Origin: Chitinophaga sp. S165
GTDB taxonomy: Bacteria > Bacteroidota > Bacteroidia > Chitinophagales > Chitinophagaceae
NCBI RefSeq assembly: GCF_003182155.1
Contig: NZ_QGTG01000003.1
Span: 310,001-374,000, forward strand
DNA length: 64,000 nt
Direction of reading: 5' to 3'
Shown here one piece after another: positions 1 through 9,137 of this stretch; position 1 is the first letter of the stretch; each line of letters opens with the position of its first letter. The notes below the pieces were generated by a model. It was given only the letters and a program-made list of their open reading frames with translations. It was not told the DNA's origin and searched no databases. Both the position numbers and the translations under genes were made by a program.

Positions 1-1174
1 GAAGAGCAACACGATCAAAGCCTGGTGTTACTGGTGGAAAGCATATGCATATGCCTCAATAGGTTCTATGTATTATGCAGGATTGATCGTTGATCAGGAT
101 GGAGTGATCGGTAATAAATATGTTGTGAAAGATTCTGTCATAGCTGCTTCTGACAAATACCTGCATATGGCTGCTGATATATTATCGACTGGTATTTCCA
201 GCTCCGGTGACTATGCAGCGGTACTGGGAAGACTTATCCCATCTTTCTGCCAGGTAGGCAAAGGCGGTGTGCTGACAACCGATATGTGGCGCAGGAATAT
301 CAATACGATGTTGGCCAGGAATATCCTTGTGAACAAACTGGCTCCATTTGTAAACGGGAATCCGGATGCAGTGATCACAAAATCATCCACAAGTGTAATG
401 ACAGCTGCCGATTGGAACGAAGTACTGGCCCTTGTAACGAATGGCATCAGGGATAATGATTTTGTGTTTACCGGTAGAAGCGCCCCGGCTAACGGTTTCT
501 TTACTGCGGATGGTGGTACCGTAGCTGCGCTGACCACAGGAGTGAACACGTCCACTACATTCAGGCTGAGCGAGCGTTTTGTACAGAACCTCAGGGCTGA
601 TGACAAACGACTGGCCAATAATTTCAATACAGCCACCAAATACCTGGATGATCTTACTTTCGGTACCCGTTACAGTATCATAGATGGCGGAGCAGGCGCC
701 AGTGGAGTATATGTATACGGCGCAAAGACGACGGGAAGTTATGAACTGTATATAGGCCCCAGCTATGAAGAGAATGCCCTGATGCTGGCAGAGGCTAACA
801 TCCGCCTGGGCAATATTGAAGAGGGACTTGGTTATATCGATGATGTGAGGAACTATATGGGAGCAGGAGTGACAGCAGTATCAGGTACGGGGCTTACGAA
901 AGCAGCTGCATTAAAAGAACTGGTGATGGAAAGAAGAGCGGCGCTTGTATTCAGAGGATTGTCATTTTACGATAACCGCAGATGGGGATGGACATACGAT
1001 ATCAGTAACGGAGGAGGCAGTTATAATAATACCTTCCTGACTGCTGCCAGTGCTGTGAATACGAATGTCACCATCAATTATAATTTCCTGGATTACTGGG
1101 ATGTGCCGGCAGATGAAGTAGATATAAATCCCCCGGGAGAAGGAAGCGTACCAACGAAAAATCCTAACTTCTAG
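1..1174 (+). CDS. SusD/RagB-family outer-membrane lipoprotein, 3' part only
   Basis: The reading frame is open from base 2 (codons K-S-N-T-I-K-A-W...) to the stop at 1172-1174, so the gene starts before the window and the ATG at 68 is an internal Met. The visible 390 or so residues show the C-terminal half of a SusD-like glycan-binding lipoprotein: a TPR-like stretch around EENALMLAEANIRLGNIEEG, the family segment KELVMERRAALVFRGLSFYDNR, and a C-terminus ending in NPPGEGSVPTKNPNF, which resembles the usual SusD ending in NPN/NPGW-type motifs. SusD proteins sit on the outer surface and cap the SusC transporter; the partner susC is presumably just upstream, outside the window. No glycosidase follows it here; the transcript ends at the hairpin immediately downstream. 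The family call is sure; the substrate is unknown. Confidence 0.9.
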   Translation, partial: KSNTIKAWCYWWKAYAYASIGSMYYAGLIVDQDGVIGNKYVVKDSVIAASDKYLHMAADILSTGISSSGDYAAVLGRLIPSFCQVGKGGVLTTDMWRRNINTMLARNILVNKLAPFVNGNPDAVITKSSTSVMTAADWNEVLALVTNGIRDNDFVFTGRSAPANGFFTADGGTVAALTTGVNTSTTFRLSERFVQNLRADDKRLANNFNTATKYLDDLTFGTRYSIIDGGAGASGVYVYGAKTTGSYELYIGPSYEENALMLAEANIRLGNIEEGLGYIDDVRNYMGAGVTAVSGTGLTKAAALKELVMERRAALVFRGLSFYDNRRWGWTYDISNGGGSYNNTFLTAASAVNTNVTINYNFLDYWDVPADEVDINPPGEGSVPTKNPNF

Positions 1175-1193
1175 ATACACTTTCAAATGTTAT

Positions 1194-1233
1194 AAAAATA
1201 AAAGTCTGTTGAATTCAACGGACTTTTATTTTT
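1194..1233. terminator. Bidirectional rho-independent terminator
   Basis: Near-perfect hairpin: AAAAATAAAAGTC, then GTTGAATTCAAC in the middle, then GACTTTTATTTTT. It has an A-run on the left and a T-run on the right, so it can end both the susD transcript (plus) and the convergent sensor gene (minus), whose stop codon overlaps its edge at 1232-1234. Confidence 0.9.
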
Positions 1234-2449
1234 ATACGTCTTCCTTATAATCCGACGACAATGTAATAATCTCTTTTATCTTCATATCGAGCCTGTTTAA
1301 GCCCTCTTCCAGCTTTCGTGTATATATGAGGTCCAGACCACGGCATTCGTCCTTGATCAGCTCCAAAAGGCTTTGTACTGACGTTAGCGGGCCTCTCAGT
1401 TCATGCGCCTGTATAAAGGATATCTTTTCCAGCAGTTCGTTCTTACGTTCTATCTTCAGTTTATAAAGGTAGGCGTCAGTAATATCTTTCATAACCATGG
1501 TCACACCAATGATTTCACCCTCTTCATTCCTGGCAGGATTGAAAGTGCTTAACCACCATGTTTCCTTTGTACCATAAACGCGTTGAAACTCTCTGGCAAT
1601 AGAAGTTCCGTTTAATGCCGTATTGAAACAATAATGAAATAGCTCTTTGTTGGAGTCGTGTACAAACTGATCGATATTCTGCTCCGCTTCAATCTTCCTG
1701 CCATACAAGTTAGTAGTCAGATCTACTGCCGCTTTGTTAAAATAAAGTATGCCCATGTTCTTGTCCAGGAGCACGAAGTTGTCCGTAAGACTTTCGAAGA
1801 AGGCGCGCAAACGGATACCATATTCCGCGATGTCAGCCGTTCTTTGTTTCTCACGTTCCTGTTGCGCAACGAAATGACCTTTGAAAGTGGACATGGCGAA
1901 AAAGATATAAATAGTAGACAGTACATAACAGCCGAAACGGTCAATAAACTTTTCAGCCCCGCTTTTATAGTGTCCTGTGATGAAATGGGGAAAGTTCAGT
2001 TCAATGAACAGCAGTGTGCCGGGAATAAGCAGGCTTAAGCCCAGCCATAGAACATATTTCTCTTTATGTGAGATATTCAGCGCCAGCTGCAATGTGGTGA
2101 AGAATAGCAGTAACGTGGGACCGTCTATTCCGGCATTAAAGAAATAATTGGCACTTAAACCTGTATAAACCACAATGACATAGCTGATAACGATTGACTT
2201 GTATTTGCGGAATCTTCTGGATAGTGTATAGAAGATGGCCTGTATGGCAATAAGCCCCAGCAATAACAAAGTAGACTTGGTTGCGCCGATAAGAATGTCG
2301 ATAACCAGAAAAGGCGCCAGGAGCATCAGTGTGATGGCGCCGGTTAGATTAAATAACCGGTGCTCAAAGGAAAATTCCTCCTCCCTACCCATTAATATCA
2401 CTCCGAGCGAGGGTACTCCGGGAGCAGATTGTCTTTTCCTTATTGGCAT
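1232..2449 (-). CDS. Membrane PAS sensor protein with HisKA domain but no ATPase domain
   Basis: 405 aa. Residues about 33-190 contain six predicted membrane helices, as in many Bacteroidota sensor kinases. A PAS-like domain follows (about 212-328, ending VTMVMKDITDAYLY), then a short coiled coil and a HisKA-type H-box, HELRGPLTSVQSLLELI, with His349. The protein stops at residue 405, right after the second dimerisation helix; no N, G1, F or G2 boxes of a HATPase_c domain are present, and none is encoded downstream because the terminator and the convergent susD gene begin at once. It may therefore be a phosphoacceptor or scaffold working with another kinase, or a truncated kinase. Met20 (codon at 2390-2392) is an alternative start. 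No response regulator is adjacent. Confidence 0.8.
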   Translation of the reverse strand: MPIRKRQSAPGVPSLGVILMGREEEFSFEHRLFNLTGAITLMLLAPFLVIDILIGATKSTLLLLGLIAIQAIFYTLSRRFRKYKSIVISYVIVVYTGLSANYFFNAGIDGPTLLLFFTTLQLALNISHKEKYVLWLGLSLLIPGTLLFIELNFPHFITGHYKSGAEKFIDRFGCYVLSTIYIFFAMSTFKGHFVAQQEREKQRTADIAEYGIRLRAFFESLTDNFVLLDKNMGILYFNKAAVDLTTNLYGRKIEAEQNIDQFVHDSNKELFHYCFNTALNGTSIAREFQRVYGTKETWWLSTFNPARNEEGEIIGVTMVMKDITDAYLYKLKIERKNELLEKISFIQAHELRGPLTSVQSLLELIKDECRGLDLIYTRKLEEGLNRLDMKIKEIITLSSDYKEDV

Positions 2450-2554
2450 GATGTCTGGCTATTCCATCGAAAAATAATAAATTAATTTGTAATGCATATT
2501 GTTTCAGGTATTAATTCATTGGTTTTTGAGGAAAAATACCCGGAGAAGGATTAC

Positions 2555-3403
2555 TTACTTGAGGATCATTACCGGTTCCCGGGCATTGCGGCAGATGGCG
2601 TCAGAAATACTTTTATGGGTCAGGGAATAGAGGAAACTGTGTTTACCAGGCAGGGAGATAATTAGCTGGACCTTTTTTTCCTCCGAGAAGCTTAATATGC
2701 CATTGATGACATTTTTATCATTGCTGTAATGGATCTCATGCTTATAGTCCCGCAGTCGTTCATGCACATGTTGTTCTGCTGCTTTTAGCTGCTCATCCGG
2801 ATTGAGGTAGCGTTCCTTTGCATCTACATTCAGTACCAGCAGTTTACTATCCTGCCACTGGGGAGGGATCTGGAGATTTTCCAGTTTGTTGAGGGAATCC
2901 AGCGTTTTGTAGTCGCAGGGCACCAGTATGTTCTCTACCGGTTGATAGGTATAAGCCGCCGGAACGATCATTACCCTGACAGGACTGGCTTTTGCAATGG
3001 ATATCACATTACCGGCGATAAAGCTGCCGCTGGAATAGCGGTAGTTATCACTTCCCAGTACGATCAGCTCGGGAGACTCGTCCCTGACCACTTCCAGTAT
3101 GGCCCTTAACAGGGGGGCTTCACTGACCATAGAAACGACCTGCAGGCCATGGGCGGCTTTGGAAATAATATGCTGGGAGAGATTTTCCATCTGTAAACTG
3201 GCCTCTTCCCGTTCCCTGGCCATATAGTGAGGACTGACGGGGGCATATTCGGCGGAAACTACGATATGGTCAAAAACAGTGTCGTAAAAGGTCTTAAGAA
3301 GGATAATACGGTCATAGTTGTAGGTTTTGCTCCATTCAATCGCAAAATCGACTGCATTATCGGAAGTATCTGAGAAATCAACGGGAATCAGTAATGTTTT
3401 CAT
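2555..3403 (-). CDS. Tandem-domain universal stress protein (UspA family)
   Basis: 282 aa with two Usp domains, about 1-145 and 150-282. The first begins MKTLLIPVDFSDTSDNAVDFA, a standard Usp start, and has the ELIVLGSDNYRYSSGSFIAGNV segment matching the family's ATP-binding loop region (G-x-x-G near G-S/T). The second domain is more divergent (VENILVPCDYKTLDSL; LIISLPGKHSFLYSLTHKS). Two-domain Usp proteins of about 280 aa are common in Bacteroidota. It is transcribed divergently from yjbQ; between them lies a short dyad TGCCA-TTAAT-TGGCA at 3465-3479 that could be regulatory. The exact stress signal cannot be read from the sequence. Confidence 0.9.
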   Translation of the reverse strand: MKTLLIPVDFSDTSDNAVDFAIEWSKTYNYDRIILLKTFYDTVFDHIVVSAEYAPVSPHYMAREREEASLQMENLSQHIISKAAHGLQVVSMVSEAPLLRAILEVVRDESPELIVLGSDNYRYSSGSFIAGNVISIAKASPVRVMIVPAAYTYQPVENILVPCDYKTLDSLNKLENLQIPPQWQDSKLLVLNVDAKERYLNPDEQLKAAEQHVHERLRDYKHEIHYSNDKNVINGILSFSEEKKVQLIISLPGKHSFLYSLTHKSISDAICRNAREPVMILK

Positions 3404-3529
3404 AACGATTTCATTTTTCTCTTTTACTAAGTTAAGTTTGTCCTGCCTAAATCTGAAAAAAATATGCCATTAATTGGCAGGCATGAAAAGTGCGGCGGAA
3501 GAACGTGTATTTGTGTTAAATTGAACAAT

Positions 3530-3952
3530 ATGAAGATATACCAGGAAGCATTGCAGCTCCATGAAAGAAGAAGAGGTTTCCACCTGATCACGGGCGAAGT
3601 GATACAGGCAATACCACAGTTAAGAGAGATCAGGACCGGCATGTGCCAGGTATTCATCCAGCATACTTCTGCATCTCTCACTATCAATGAGAATGCAGAT
3701 CCGACTGTCAGGCAGGATTTTGAAATGTACTTCAGCAAAGTAGTACCGGAGAATGACCCGGACTATGAGCACGACTATGAAGGCGCAGATGATATGCCCG
3801 CACATTTGAAAGCTGCTATGCTTGGTAGTTCCGTGATGATCCCTGTCAGGAACGGCAACCTCGCTTTAGGTACCTGGCAGGGCATTTATCTATGCGAGCA
3901 CCGCAACCGTGGCGGCGGTAGAAGACTTCTTATCACAGCCTGGGGAGAATAA
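3530..3952 (+). CDS. yjbQ: YjbQ/UPF0047 family protein (secondary thiamine-phosphate synthase type)
   Basis: The start was set to ATG 3530 (MKIYQEALQLHERRRG), giving 140 aa, the usual size of this family of about 135-140 aa; the frame is open upstream to 3464, but that extension has no family similarity. Signature segments are visible: FIQHTSASLTINENADP and a C-terminal GTWQGIYLCEHRNRGGGRR. Family members form a compact trimeric fold; the E. coli protein was reported to have weak thiamine-phosphate synthase activity, but the physiological role is unsettled. It is followed after 28 bp by the M1 peptidase on the same strand, whose open frame overlaps its 3' end. Confidence 0.92.
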   Translation: MKIYQEALQLHERRRGFHLITGEVIQAIPQLREIRTGMCQVFIQHTSASLTINENADPTVRQDFEMYFSKVVPENDPDYEHDYEGADDMPAHLKAAMLGSSVMIPVRNGNLALGTWQGIYLCEHRNRGGGRRLLITAWGE

Positions 3953-3980
3953 CCTTATTGAAAAACTGATACTATACCGT

Positions 3981-5585
3981 ATGTTAAAAAAACTGATCGT
4001 ACTCCCGTTGTTGCTGATGGGATTGTATTTCAATACCAATGCACAACGCCAGCCGGTAGACGTAAAGTACTATGGCGTTTTCCTGACCCTGTTGGAGCAC
4101 ATTGATAAAGTAGTAGGAGTGGCCGATGTGTCAGTCGTTTTTGAAGACGATGTAAAGAACTTCCGTCTTGACCTGCATGGCCCGGAAAAAGGAGATACAG
4201 GCATGACCGTAGGGAAAGTAACAGAGGTCAGGAGAAAACTTTCTACCGGTATGATGGACAGTGTGGTCCAGCTGAAAGTTATTCCCTTCAAACAGGATAG
4301 CAAAGGCGTTTATTTATCCGTGAATGCCAGAAAAGGTGAAAAGCATACCTACAGGGTAGAATATATGGGCATCCCGAAGGATGGCCTGATCGTTTCCAGG
4401 AATAAATTCGGCAACCGTACCTATTTTACCGACAACTGGCCTGACCGGGCGCATTACTGGCTGCCATGTGTAGATCATCCTTCGGATAAAGCCGCTGTCG
4501 ATATTAATGTACTTATCTCTGATAAATACACCGTAGTGGCCAATGGATTAAAAGTGCAGGACACCCTGCTGAAAGGTAATCTAAGGTGGGTGCATTACAC
4601 GGAAAAGGCCGAGATACCTACCAAAGTGATCGCTATCGGTGCTGCTGCTTTTGCGGTGGATCATTCAGCCGATGTAGACGGCGTTCCTGTCTATAGCTAC
4701 GTGTTCCCCGAAAATAAGGAACAGGGCTTTAAAGACTACGGCAAAGCGGGAGAGATCCTCCGGTACTTTACAAAACAGATAGGGCCTTTCCCGTATGAAA
4801 AACTCGCCAATATCCAGTCCAAAACCATCTACGGCGGTATGGAAAATGCCAGCGCTATATTTTATGCGGAAGAATCTGTAGGGTCAAAGTCTATTGAGGA
4901 ATTATTAGCCCATGAAATAGCGCATCAATGGTTTGGGGATGCTGTTACAGAAACTGACTGGGAACATGTATGGCTCAGTGAAGGCTTCGCTACTTACATG
5001 ACCCTCCTGTATATGGAGCACAAATACGGGGCGGACACACTGATAGAAGAGTTAAAGGACGACAGGAAAAAGGTGATCGCTTTCGAAAAGAAAAGGAATA
5101 CTCCCATCATTGATACCACCGCTGAAGGTAATTATACCCAGTTGCTCAATGCCAATAGTTACCAGAAGGGTGGATGGGTGCTGCATATGTTAAGAAGACA
5201 GGTAGGGGATAGTGATTTCTGGAAAGGGATCAGGGCTTATTTTGCTGCTTACAGCGGACGTAATGCCAATACTACCGACTTCAAAGCTGTAATGGAAAAG
5301 GTTACGGGAAGAGACCTGGGCGACTTCTTCCGGCAATGGCTGTATACACCGGGCATGCCTGAACTGACCATGAGGCCCGGTGGTGAAACAGGTACTTTCA
5401 TCATAAAGCAACAACAGGAGCACCTGTTTTCATTTCCGCTGGAATATACGATCGATGATGATCCCATGATCCGTAAGGTCATCATCAAAGACAGGATAAC
5501 TATCATCAATATACGGGCGCATCACACCATACATATTGATCCGAAGATGAACCTGTTATTTAAATACGGCAGCAACGATCTATAA
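3981..5585 (+). CDS. Secreted M1-family metallopeptidase (gluzincin aminopeptidase)
   Basis: The start was placed at ATG 3981, because the protein then opens with a typical signal peptide (MLKKLIVLPLLLMGLYFNTNAQ) and cleavage after AQ; the open frame extends back to 3909 inside yjbQ. 534 aa. The M1 hallmarks are present: the exopeptidase motif GGMENA, and the zinc site HEIAHQWFGDAV (about residues 311-322) followed by the third ligand in WLSEGFATY. Only the N-terminal beta domain and catalytic domain with a short C-terminal part are present, so it is shorter than the roughly 850-aa aminopeptidase N form, as is usual for secreted Bacteroidota members. It likely trims peptides in the periplasm. 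A weak dyad after the stop (about 5598-5627) may be its terminator. Confidence 0.92.
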   Translation: MLKKLIVLPLLLMGLYFNTNAQRQPVDVKYYGVFLTLLEHIDKVVGVADVSVVFEDDVKNFRLDLHGPEKGDTGMTVGKVTEVRRKLSTGMMDSVVQLKVIPFKQDSKGVYLSVNARKGEKHTYRVEYMGIPKDGLIVSRNKFGNRTYFTDNWPDRAHYWLPCVDHPSDKAAVDINVLISDKYTVVANGLKVQDTLLKGNLRWVHYTEKAEIPTKVIAIGAAAFAVDHSADVDGVPVYSYVFPENKEQGFKDYGKAGEILRYFTKQIGPFPYEKLANIQSKTIYGGMENASAIFYAEESVGSKSIEELLAHEIAHQWFGDAVTETDWEHVWLSEGFATYMTLLYMEHKYGADTLIEELKDDRKKVIAFEKKRNTPIIDTTAEGNYTQLLNANSYQKGGWVLHMLRRQVGDSDFWKGIRAYFAAYSGRNANTTDFKAVMEKVTGRDLGDFFRQWLYTPGMPELTMRPGGETGTFIIKQQQEHLFSFPLEYTIDDDPMIRKVIIKDRITIINIRAHHTIHIDPKMNLLFKYGSNDL

Positions 5586-5742
5586 CGAACAGAAAGTGTA
5601 TCAAAACCGGACAGTTAAGCCCGTTTGATGAATTGTAAATAACTGATCTTTTTATTACCTTGCTGACGATCGGTTTTCAGGCCGTTAAAGCAGCATGGAC
5701 AAATCCTGTAAAAAGTTTGAAAATGGAATGAGGTGTAAATAT

Positions 5743-5750
5743 TATCTTTG
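5743..5750 (+). promoter_or_regulatory. Putative -7 element TATCTTTG of the lactonase operon
   Basis: TATCTTTG matches the Bacteroidota -7 consensus TAnnTTTG and lies 41 bp upstream of the lactonase start. A TTTG at 5715-5718 could be the -33 part, although the 24-nt gap is longer than the usual 19-21. Confidence 0.5.
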
Positions 5751-5791
5751 TTCCGCACATCAATTCCGGAACCCGTAAATCACTCATTGCT

Positions 5792-6913
5792 TTGCTGAAA
5801 AGATCATACCTGCTGCTGCTGGCACTGCTCGCCAACTGTGTTATCTATGCCCAGACGACGTATCTGTTTGTAGGCTCTTATAACGACACGAAAGAAAAAG
5901 AAGGGATCTACGTTTACAAGTTGGACATGACTAATGGAAACCTTGACAAGGTCTGTACCTTTTCCGGTATCCTGAATCCTTCTTACCTGGTCCTTTCGCC
6001 CGACGGGCAATATATCTATGCCTGTAGCGAGACGCGCACCGCAGGCATGGGTAGTGTAAGCAGTTACCGGTTCGATAGAAAACAGCAAAGCATTACCATG
6101 CTGAGTAAACAGCCGGCTGGTGGCGACAACCCGGTTTATCTGACCGTACATAAAACCGGTAAGTGGCTCGTGAATGGTAACTATACAGGCGGCAGTATTG
6201 CCGTATTCCCTTTGAATAGCGATGGGACGATCGGAACAGCCAATACGGTATTGCCATTCAAAGACAGCAGTATTACAGAAAGACAGAAAAGCTCACATAT
6301 TCATTCAACGGTATTTTCTCCTGAACAGGATTATGTATTCTCTCCCGATCTTGGTGCAGATAAAATCAGGCGTTTTACTTTTGATGCCGCCCAGCCAAAA
6401 CCATTACAGCCGGATAGCTTTGTGCGCACTATAGCCGGTGGAGGCCCCCGTCATTTTACCTTTCATCCCAACGGCCGTTTTGCTTATTGTATAGAGGAAA
6501 TGTCCGGTACTATAACCGCCTACAAATACGATCAGGGGCAGCTGAAACTTCTCCAGCGCGGTGCAGCACATGACGATACGCCGCGTAGCATGTATGGCAG
6601 CGCCGATATCCATGTTTCCCCTGATGGCCGTTTCCTGTATGCATCCAACCGTGGGGAGGAAAACAATATTGCGATCTGTCGCATCACTAAAGACGGAAGA
6701 TTTACACCGGTAGGGTACGAATCCGTGTTGGGAGATCATCCACGTAACTTTACCATAGACCCGACAGGCAAATTCCTGCTGGTGGCAAATCAGATCAGTG
6801 GCAATGTGGTGGTCTTCAAAAGGAACAGGCGTACCGGCCTGCTCGCCAAAACAGGCATTGAAGTGAAGATGCCCGGCCCTTCCTGCTTACAGATCAGAAA
6901 TTACAACGACTAA
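5792..6913 (+). CDS. Exported lactonase-family beta-propeller (6-phosphogluconolactonase/YbhE-like)
   Basis: 373 aa. A signal peptide (MLKRSYLLLLALLANCVIYAQ) precedes a seven-bladed-propeller type lactonase (PF10282): TYLFVGSYNDTKEKEGIYVY, LSPDGQYIYACSE, GGGPRHFTFHPNGRFAY, VSPDGRFLYASNRGEENNIA and DPTGKFLLVANQ are the repeated blade motifs. The start codon must be TTG (5792-5794): no in-frame ATG exists upstream and the signal peptide begins exactly here. Relatives hydrolyse 6-phosphogluconolactone or other cyclic esters; an exported copy more likely acts on sugar lactones outside the cytosol, which is inference. The stop is 6 bp before the next gene, so the two form an operon. Confidence 0.88.
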   Translation: MLKRSYLLLLALLANCVIYAQTTYLFVGSYNDTKEKEGIYVYKLDMTNGNLDKVCTFSGILNPSYLVLSPDGQYIYACSETRTAGMGSVSSYRFDRKQQSITMLSKQPAGGDNPVYLTVHKTGKWLVNGNYTGGSIAVFPLNSDGTIGTANTVLPFKDSSITERQKSSHIHSTVFSPEQDYVFSPDLGADKIRRFTFDAAQPKPLQPDSFVRTIAGGGPRHFTFHPNGRFAYCIEEMSGTITAYKYDQGQLKLLQRGAAHDDTPRSMYGSADIHVSPDGRFLYASNRGEENNIAICRITKDGRFTPVGYESVLGDHPRNFTIDPTGKFLLVANQISGNVVVFKRNRRTGLLAKTGIEVKMPGPSCLQIRNYND

Positions 6914-6919
6914 TTACCT

Positions 6920-7996
6920 ATGAAACGTTTCCTGTTGCCACTATTGCTGGCAATTACCAACCTGTCCTATAGTCAGAATATCCGATCCTTTGCAGACAGT
7001 GTAAGACAACAGTATAATGTGCCCGAACTGGCATTTGCCGTCATCTCTTCCGATAGTGTACTCGAATGTCATACACTGGGCATAAAACGAGCTAATACAG
7101 ACTACGCCGCACAACAAGGCGATCGTTTTCATATAGGTTCTAATACGAAGGCAATTACTGCTTTTATCGCGGCTCTACTGGTACAGGAAAAGAAGATCGA
7201 ATGGAATACGACCATCCTGACCCTTTTCCCTGAACTGAGATGGAGGACCCGTTACCCATACGACACGGTTACATTGGCTAACCTGCTTACATTCCGTGGG
7301 AAGTTACCGGCTTATACATATACGACAGAATCACCGACGTTCAGGGAACTGCATGGTGATTATGCCGCACAACGTATGCAACTGGGGGCCAACTTTCTTG
7401 TCCAGAAATCGATGAAGCCGGATGAGCATGGGCTGACGCCTTCAAATGCAGACTATATCATGGCAGGGCTCATGCTGGAGAAGGCATCCGGGAAACCTTA
7501 TAGGGAACTTGTTCAGGACCTGGGCAAACGTTTAAGGATAGATTTCCGGTTTGATTATCCTAACCTGAAAGATACGACACAACCATGGGGACACAACGCA
7601 GACCTGCGGCCACTGCCTCCGGCAGAGAACTATAAAATGAATTGGCTGCAGGCAGCAGGCAACATCAATGTCAGCCTGGAAGATTATACCCATTTTACAC
7701 AGGAACTGTTACTGGGGTTAAAAGCCAAAAGTAAATTGCTGCCAAAGAAAACCTACGAGCAACTGCTTTTCGGCATGCCCTGGTTCTCTTACGGATGGTG
7801 GTTCAATGCGCCAAAAGAGGAGGGTAGCCATCACATAGCTTTCAATGAAGGCAACGCAGGTGCATTCATCACAAAAGTACAGATCGTCAAAGAGGCAGAC
7901 AGGGCTTATGTCATCTTTACCAATTCAGCGACTACCGCCACGCAGGATGCCATAGCTGTGTTACTGAAAGAGCTGACGAAGCGATACGGAGAATAA
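6920..7996 (+). CDS. Exported serine hydrolase of the beta-lactamase class C/PBP4-like family, divergent active site
   Basis: 358 aa with signal peptide MKRFLLPLLLAITNLSYSQ. The PF00144 fold is clear: SNTK at residues 74-77 is the S-x-x-K nucleophile motif with Ser74 and Lys77, preceded by the usual HIG. The other motifs are unusual: where most members have Y-S-N, this protein has P-S-N (174-176) in GLTPSNADYIMAGLMLE, so the general-base tyrosine is missing, and the loop normally reading HTSGLP is FRGKLPAY. The third motif region reads FNEGNAGAF rather than H-x-G-G. It is either an esterase or peptidase with changed specificity, or a catalytically impaired member. It is co-transcribed with the lactonase 6 bp upstream. 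Confidence 0.85.
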   Translation: MKRFLLPLLLAITNLSYSQNIRSFADSVRQQYNVPELAFAVISSDSVLECHTLGIKRANTDYAAQQGDRFHIGSNTKAITAFIAALLVQEKKIEWNTTILTLFPELRWRTRYPYDTVTLANLLTFRGKLPAYTYTTESPTFRELHGDYAAQRMQLGANFLVQKSMKPDEHGLTPSNADYIMAGLMLEKASGKPYRELVQDLGKRLRIDFRFDYPNLKDTTQPWGHNADLRPLPPAENYKMNWLQAAGNINVSLEDYTHFTQELLLGLKAKSKLLPKKTYEQLLFGMPWFSYGWWFNAPKEEGSHHIAFNEGNAGAFITKVQIVKEADRAYVIFTNSATTATQDAIAVLLKELTKRYGE

Positions 7997-8040
7997 CAGC
8001 ACTGATAGCGTATATTTGTTAAGATCAGATAACCGCAGCT

Positions 8041-9033
8041 ATGGAGTATGTCTCAAACCCGGACTTATCCGGAATGCAATTACCTTTTGAGTGGAAAGGA
8101 ACGCCCGTAGATGATGAGGGAAGATTCGTGAACCATGAATTTCCTCATCAATACTCATTCTTCGAATTTCTGAAATGGCGTCTCCAACGTAACCCGCAGA
8201 GAGCAGAGAAGAAAGCAGATGCCTGGCATCCGGAGATTGCGTATAATGAGGACTTTCTCCATTCCGGCAAGAATTGCATCGTCTGGCTGGGGCATGCTTC
8301 ATTCTTCATACGTTTGGGAGGCGTTAATATCCTGATCGATCCTGTTTTCTATAATATACCCTTCTTCAAACGCCATACGCCTTTTCCCATAGACCCCGCA
8401 AAACTGAAGGGAATAGAATATATCCTCGTATCCCATAATCACCTGGACCATTGCGACAAGCACAGTTTGCAGTTACTGGCACGGAATAATCCGCAGGCCA
8501 CCTGCCTGACCGGCTTAAAAATGGACGGCTTGCTGCAACGGTTCACGCATAGCAAGCAGGTGCAGACGGCGGGATGGTACCAGCAATACCACACAGATGG
8601 CCGTATTCAGGTCTTTTTCCTTCCGGCAAGACATTGGTCCAAACGCGGGTTCAATGACCTTAACAGGCAGCTTTGGGGCGCTTTCGTGATCCAGGGAGGA
8701 GGGAAGACCATTTATTTTGCAGCCGACTCTGGTTATGGCAGTCATTTTAAAGACCTGGGCCGGATCTTCCCGGTGATAGACTACGCCATCATAGGAATAG
8801 GCGCCTATAAACCCGCTTTTTTCATGGAGCAAAGCCATATCTCCCCGGAAGATGCCGTGAAGGCAGTGAACGACATGAATGCCAGGGCGATGGTCCCTAT
8901 GCATTATGGCACCTTTAACCTGGCCGATGAACCGATCAGCGACCCCATTAAAGCCTTATACGCGCTGGAACAGAAAGGAGCGATACATGGCCGGCTGGAA
9001 CATCTGAAAGTAGGAGAGGAACTGGATATATAA
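8041..9033 (+). CDS. Cytosolic metallo-beta-lactamase-fold hydrolase (UlaG/NAPE-PLD-like)
   Basis: 330 aa, no signal peptide. MBL-fold signatures: WLGHASFFIRLGGVNILIDP at the N-terminal side, the metal motif SHNHLDHCD (H-x-H-x-D-H), FLPARHWSKRG, the Asp ligand in YFAADSGYGSHF, and the last His in PMHYGTFNL. The WLGHASF...DP...RHWSKR arrangement is that of the NAPE-PLD/RomA-like branch, which hydrolyses phosphodiester or lactone bonds. The first 60 residues are an N-terminal extension before the fold. It stands alone, downstream of the serine hydrolase by 44 bp on the same strand and possibly in the same transcript. The substrate is unknown. Confidence 0.88.
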   Translation: MEYVSNPDLSGMQLPFEWKGTPVDDEGRFVNHEFPHQYSFFEFLKWRLQRNPQRAEKKADAWHPEIAYNEDFLHSGKNCIVWLGHASFFIRLGGVNILIDPVFYNIPFFKRHTPFPIDPAKLKGIEYILVSHNHLDHCDKHSLQLLARNNPQATCLTGLKMDGLLQRFTHSKQVQTAGWYQQYHTDGRIQVFFLPARHWSKRGFNDLNRQLWGAFVIQGGGKTIYFAADSGYGSHFKDLGRIFPVIDYAIIGIGAYKPAFFMEQSHISPEDAVKAVNDMNARAMVPMHYGTFNLADEPISDPIKALYALEQKGAIHGRLEHLKVGEELDI

Positions 9034-9137
9034 TAAACGGTTGATAATCAGTTGTAAGCAGGGACCGGTTATTTATTTGTAATTCACTTGCATTCTTAAC
9101 TAATTCGCTTTTACTTTACGGTTCACCAAGATCTAAG

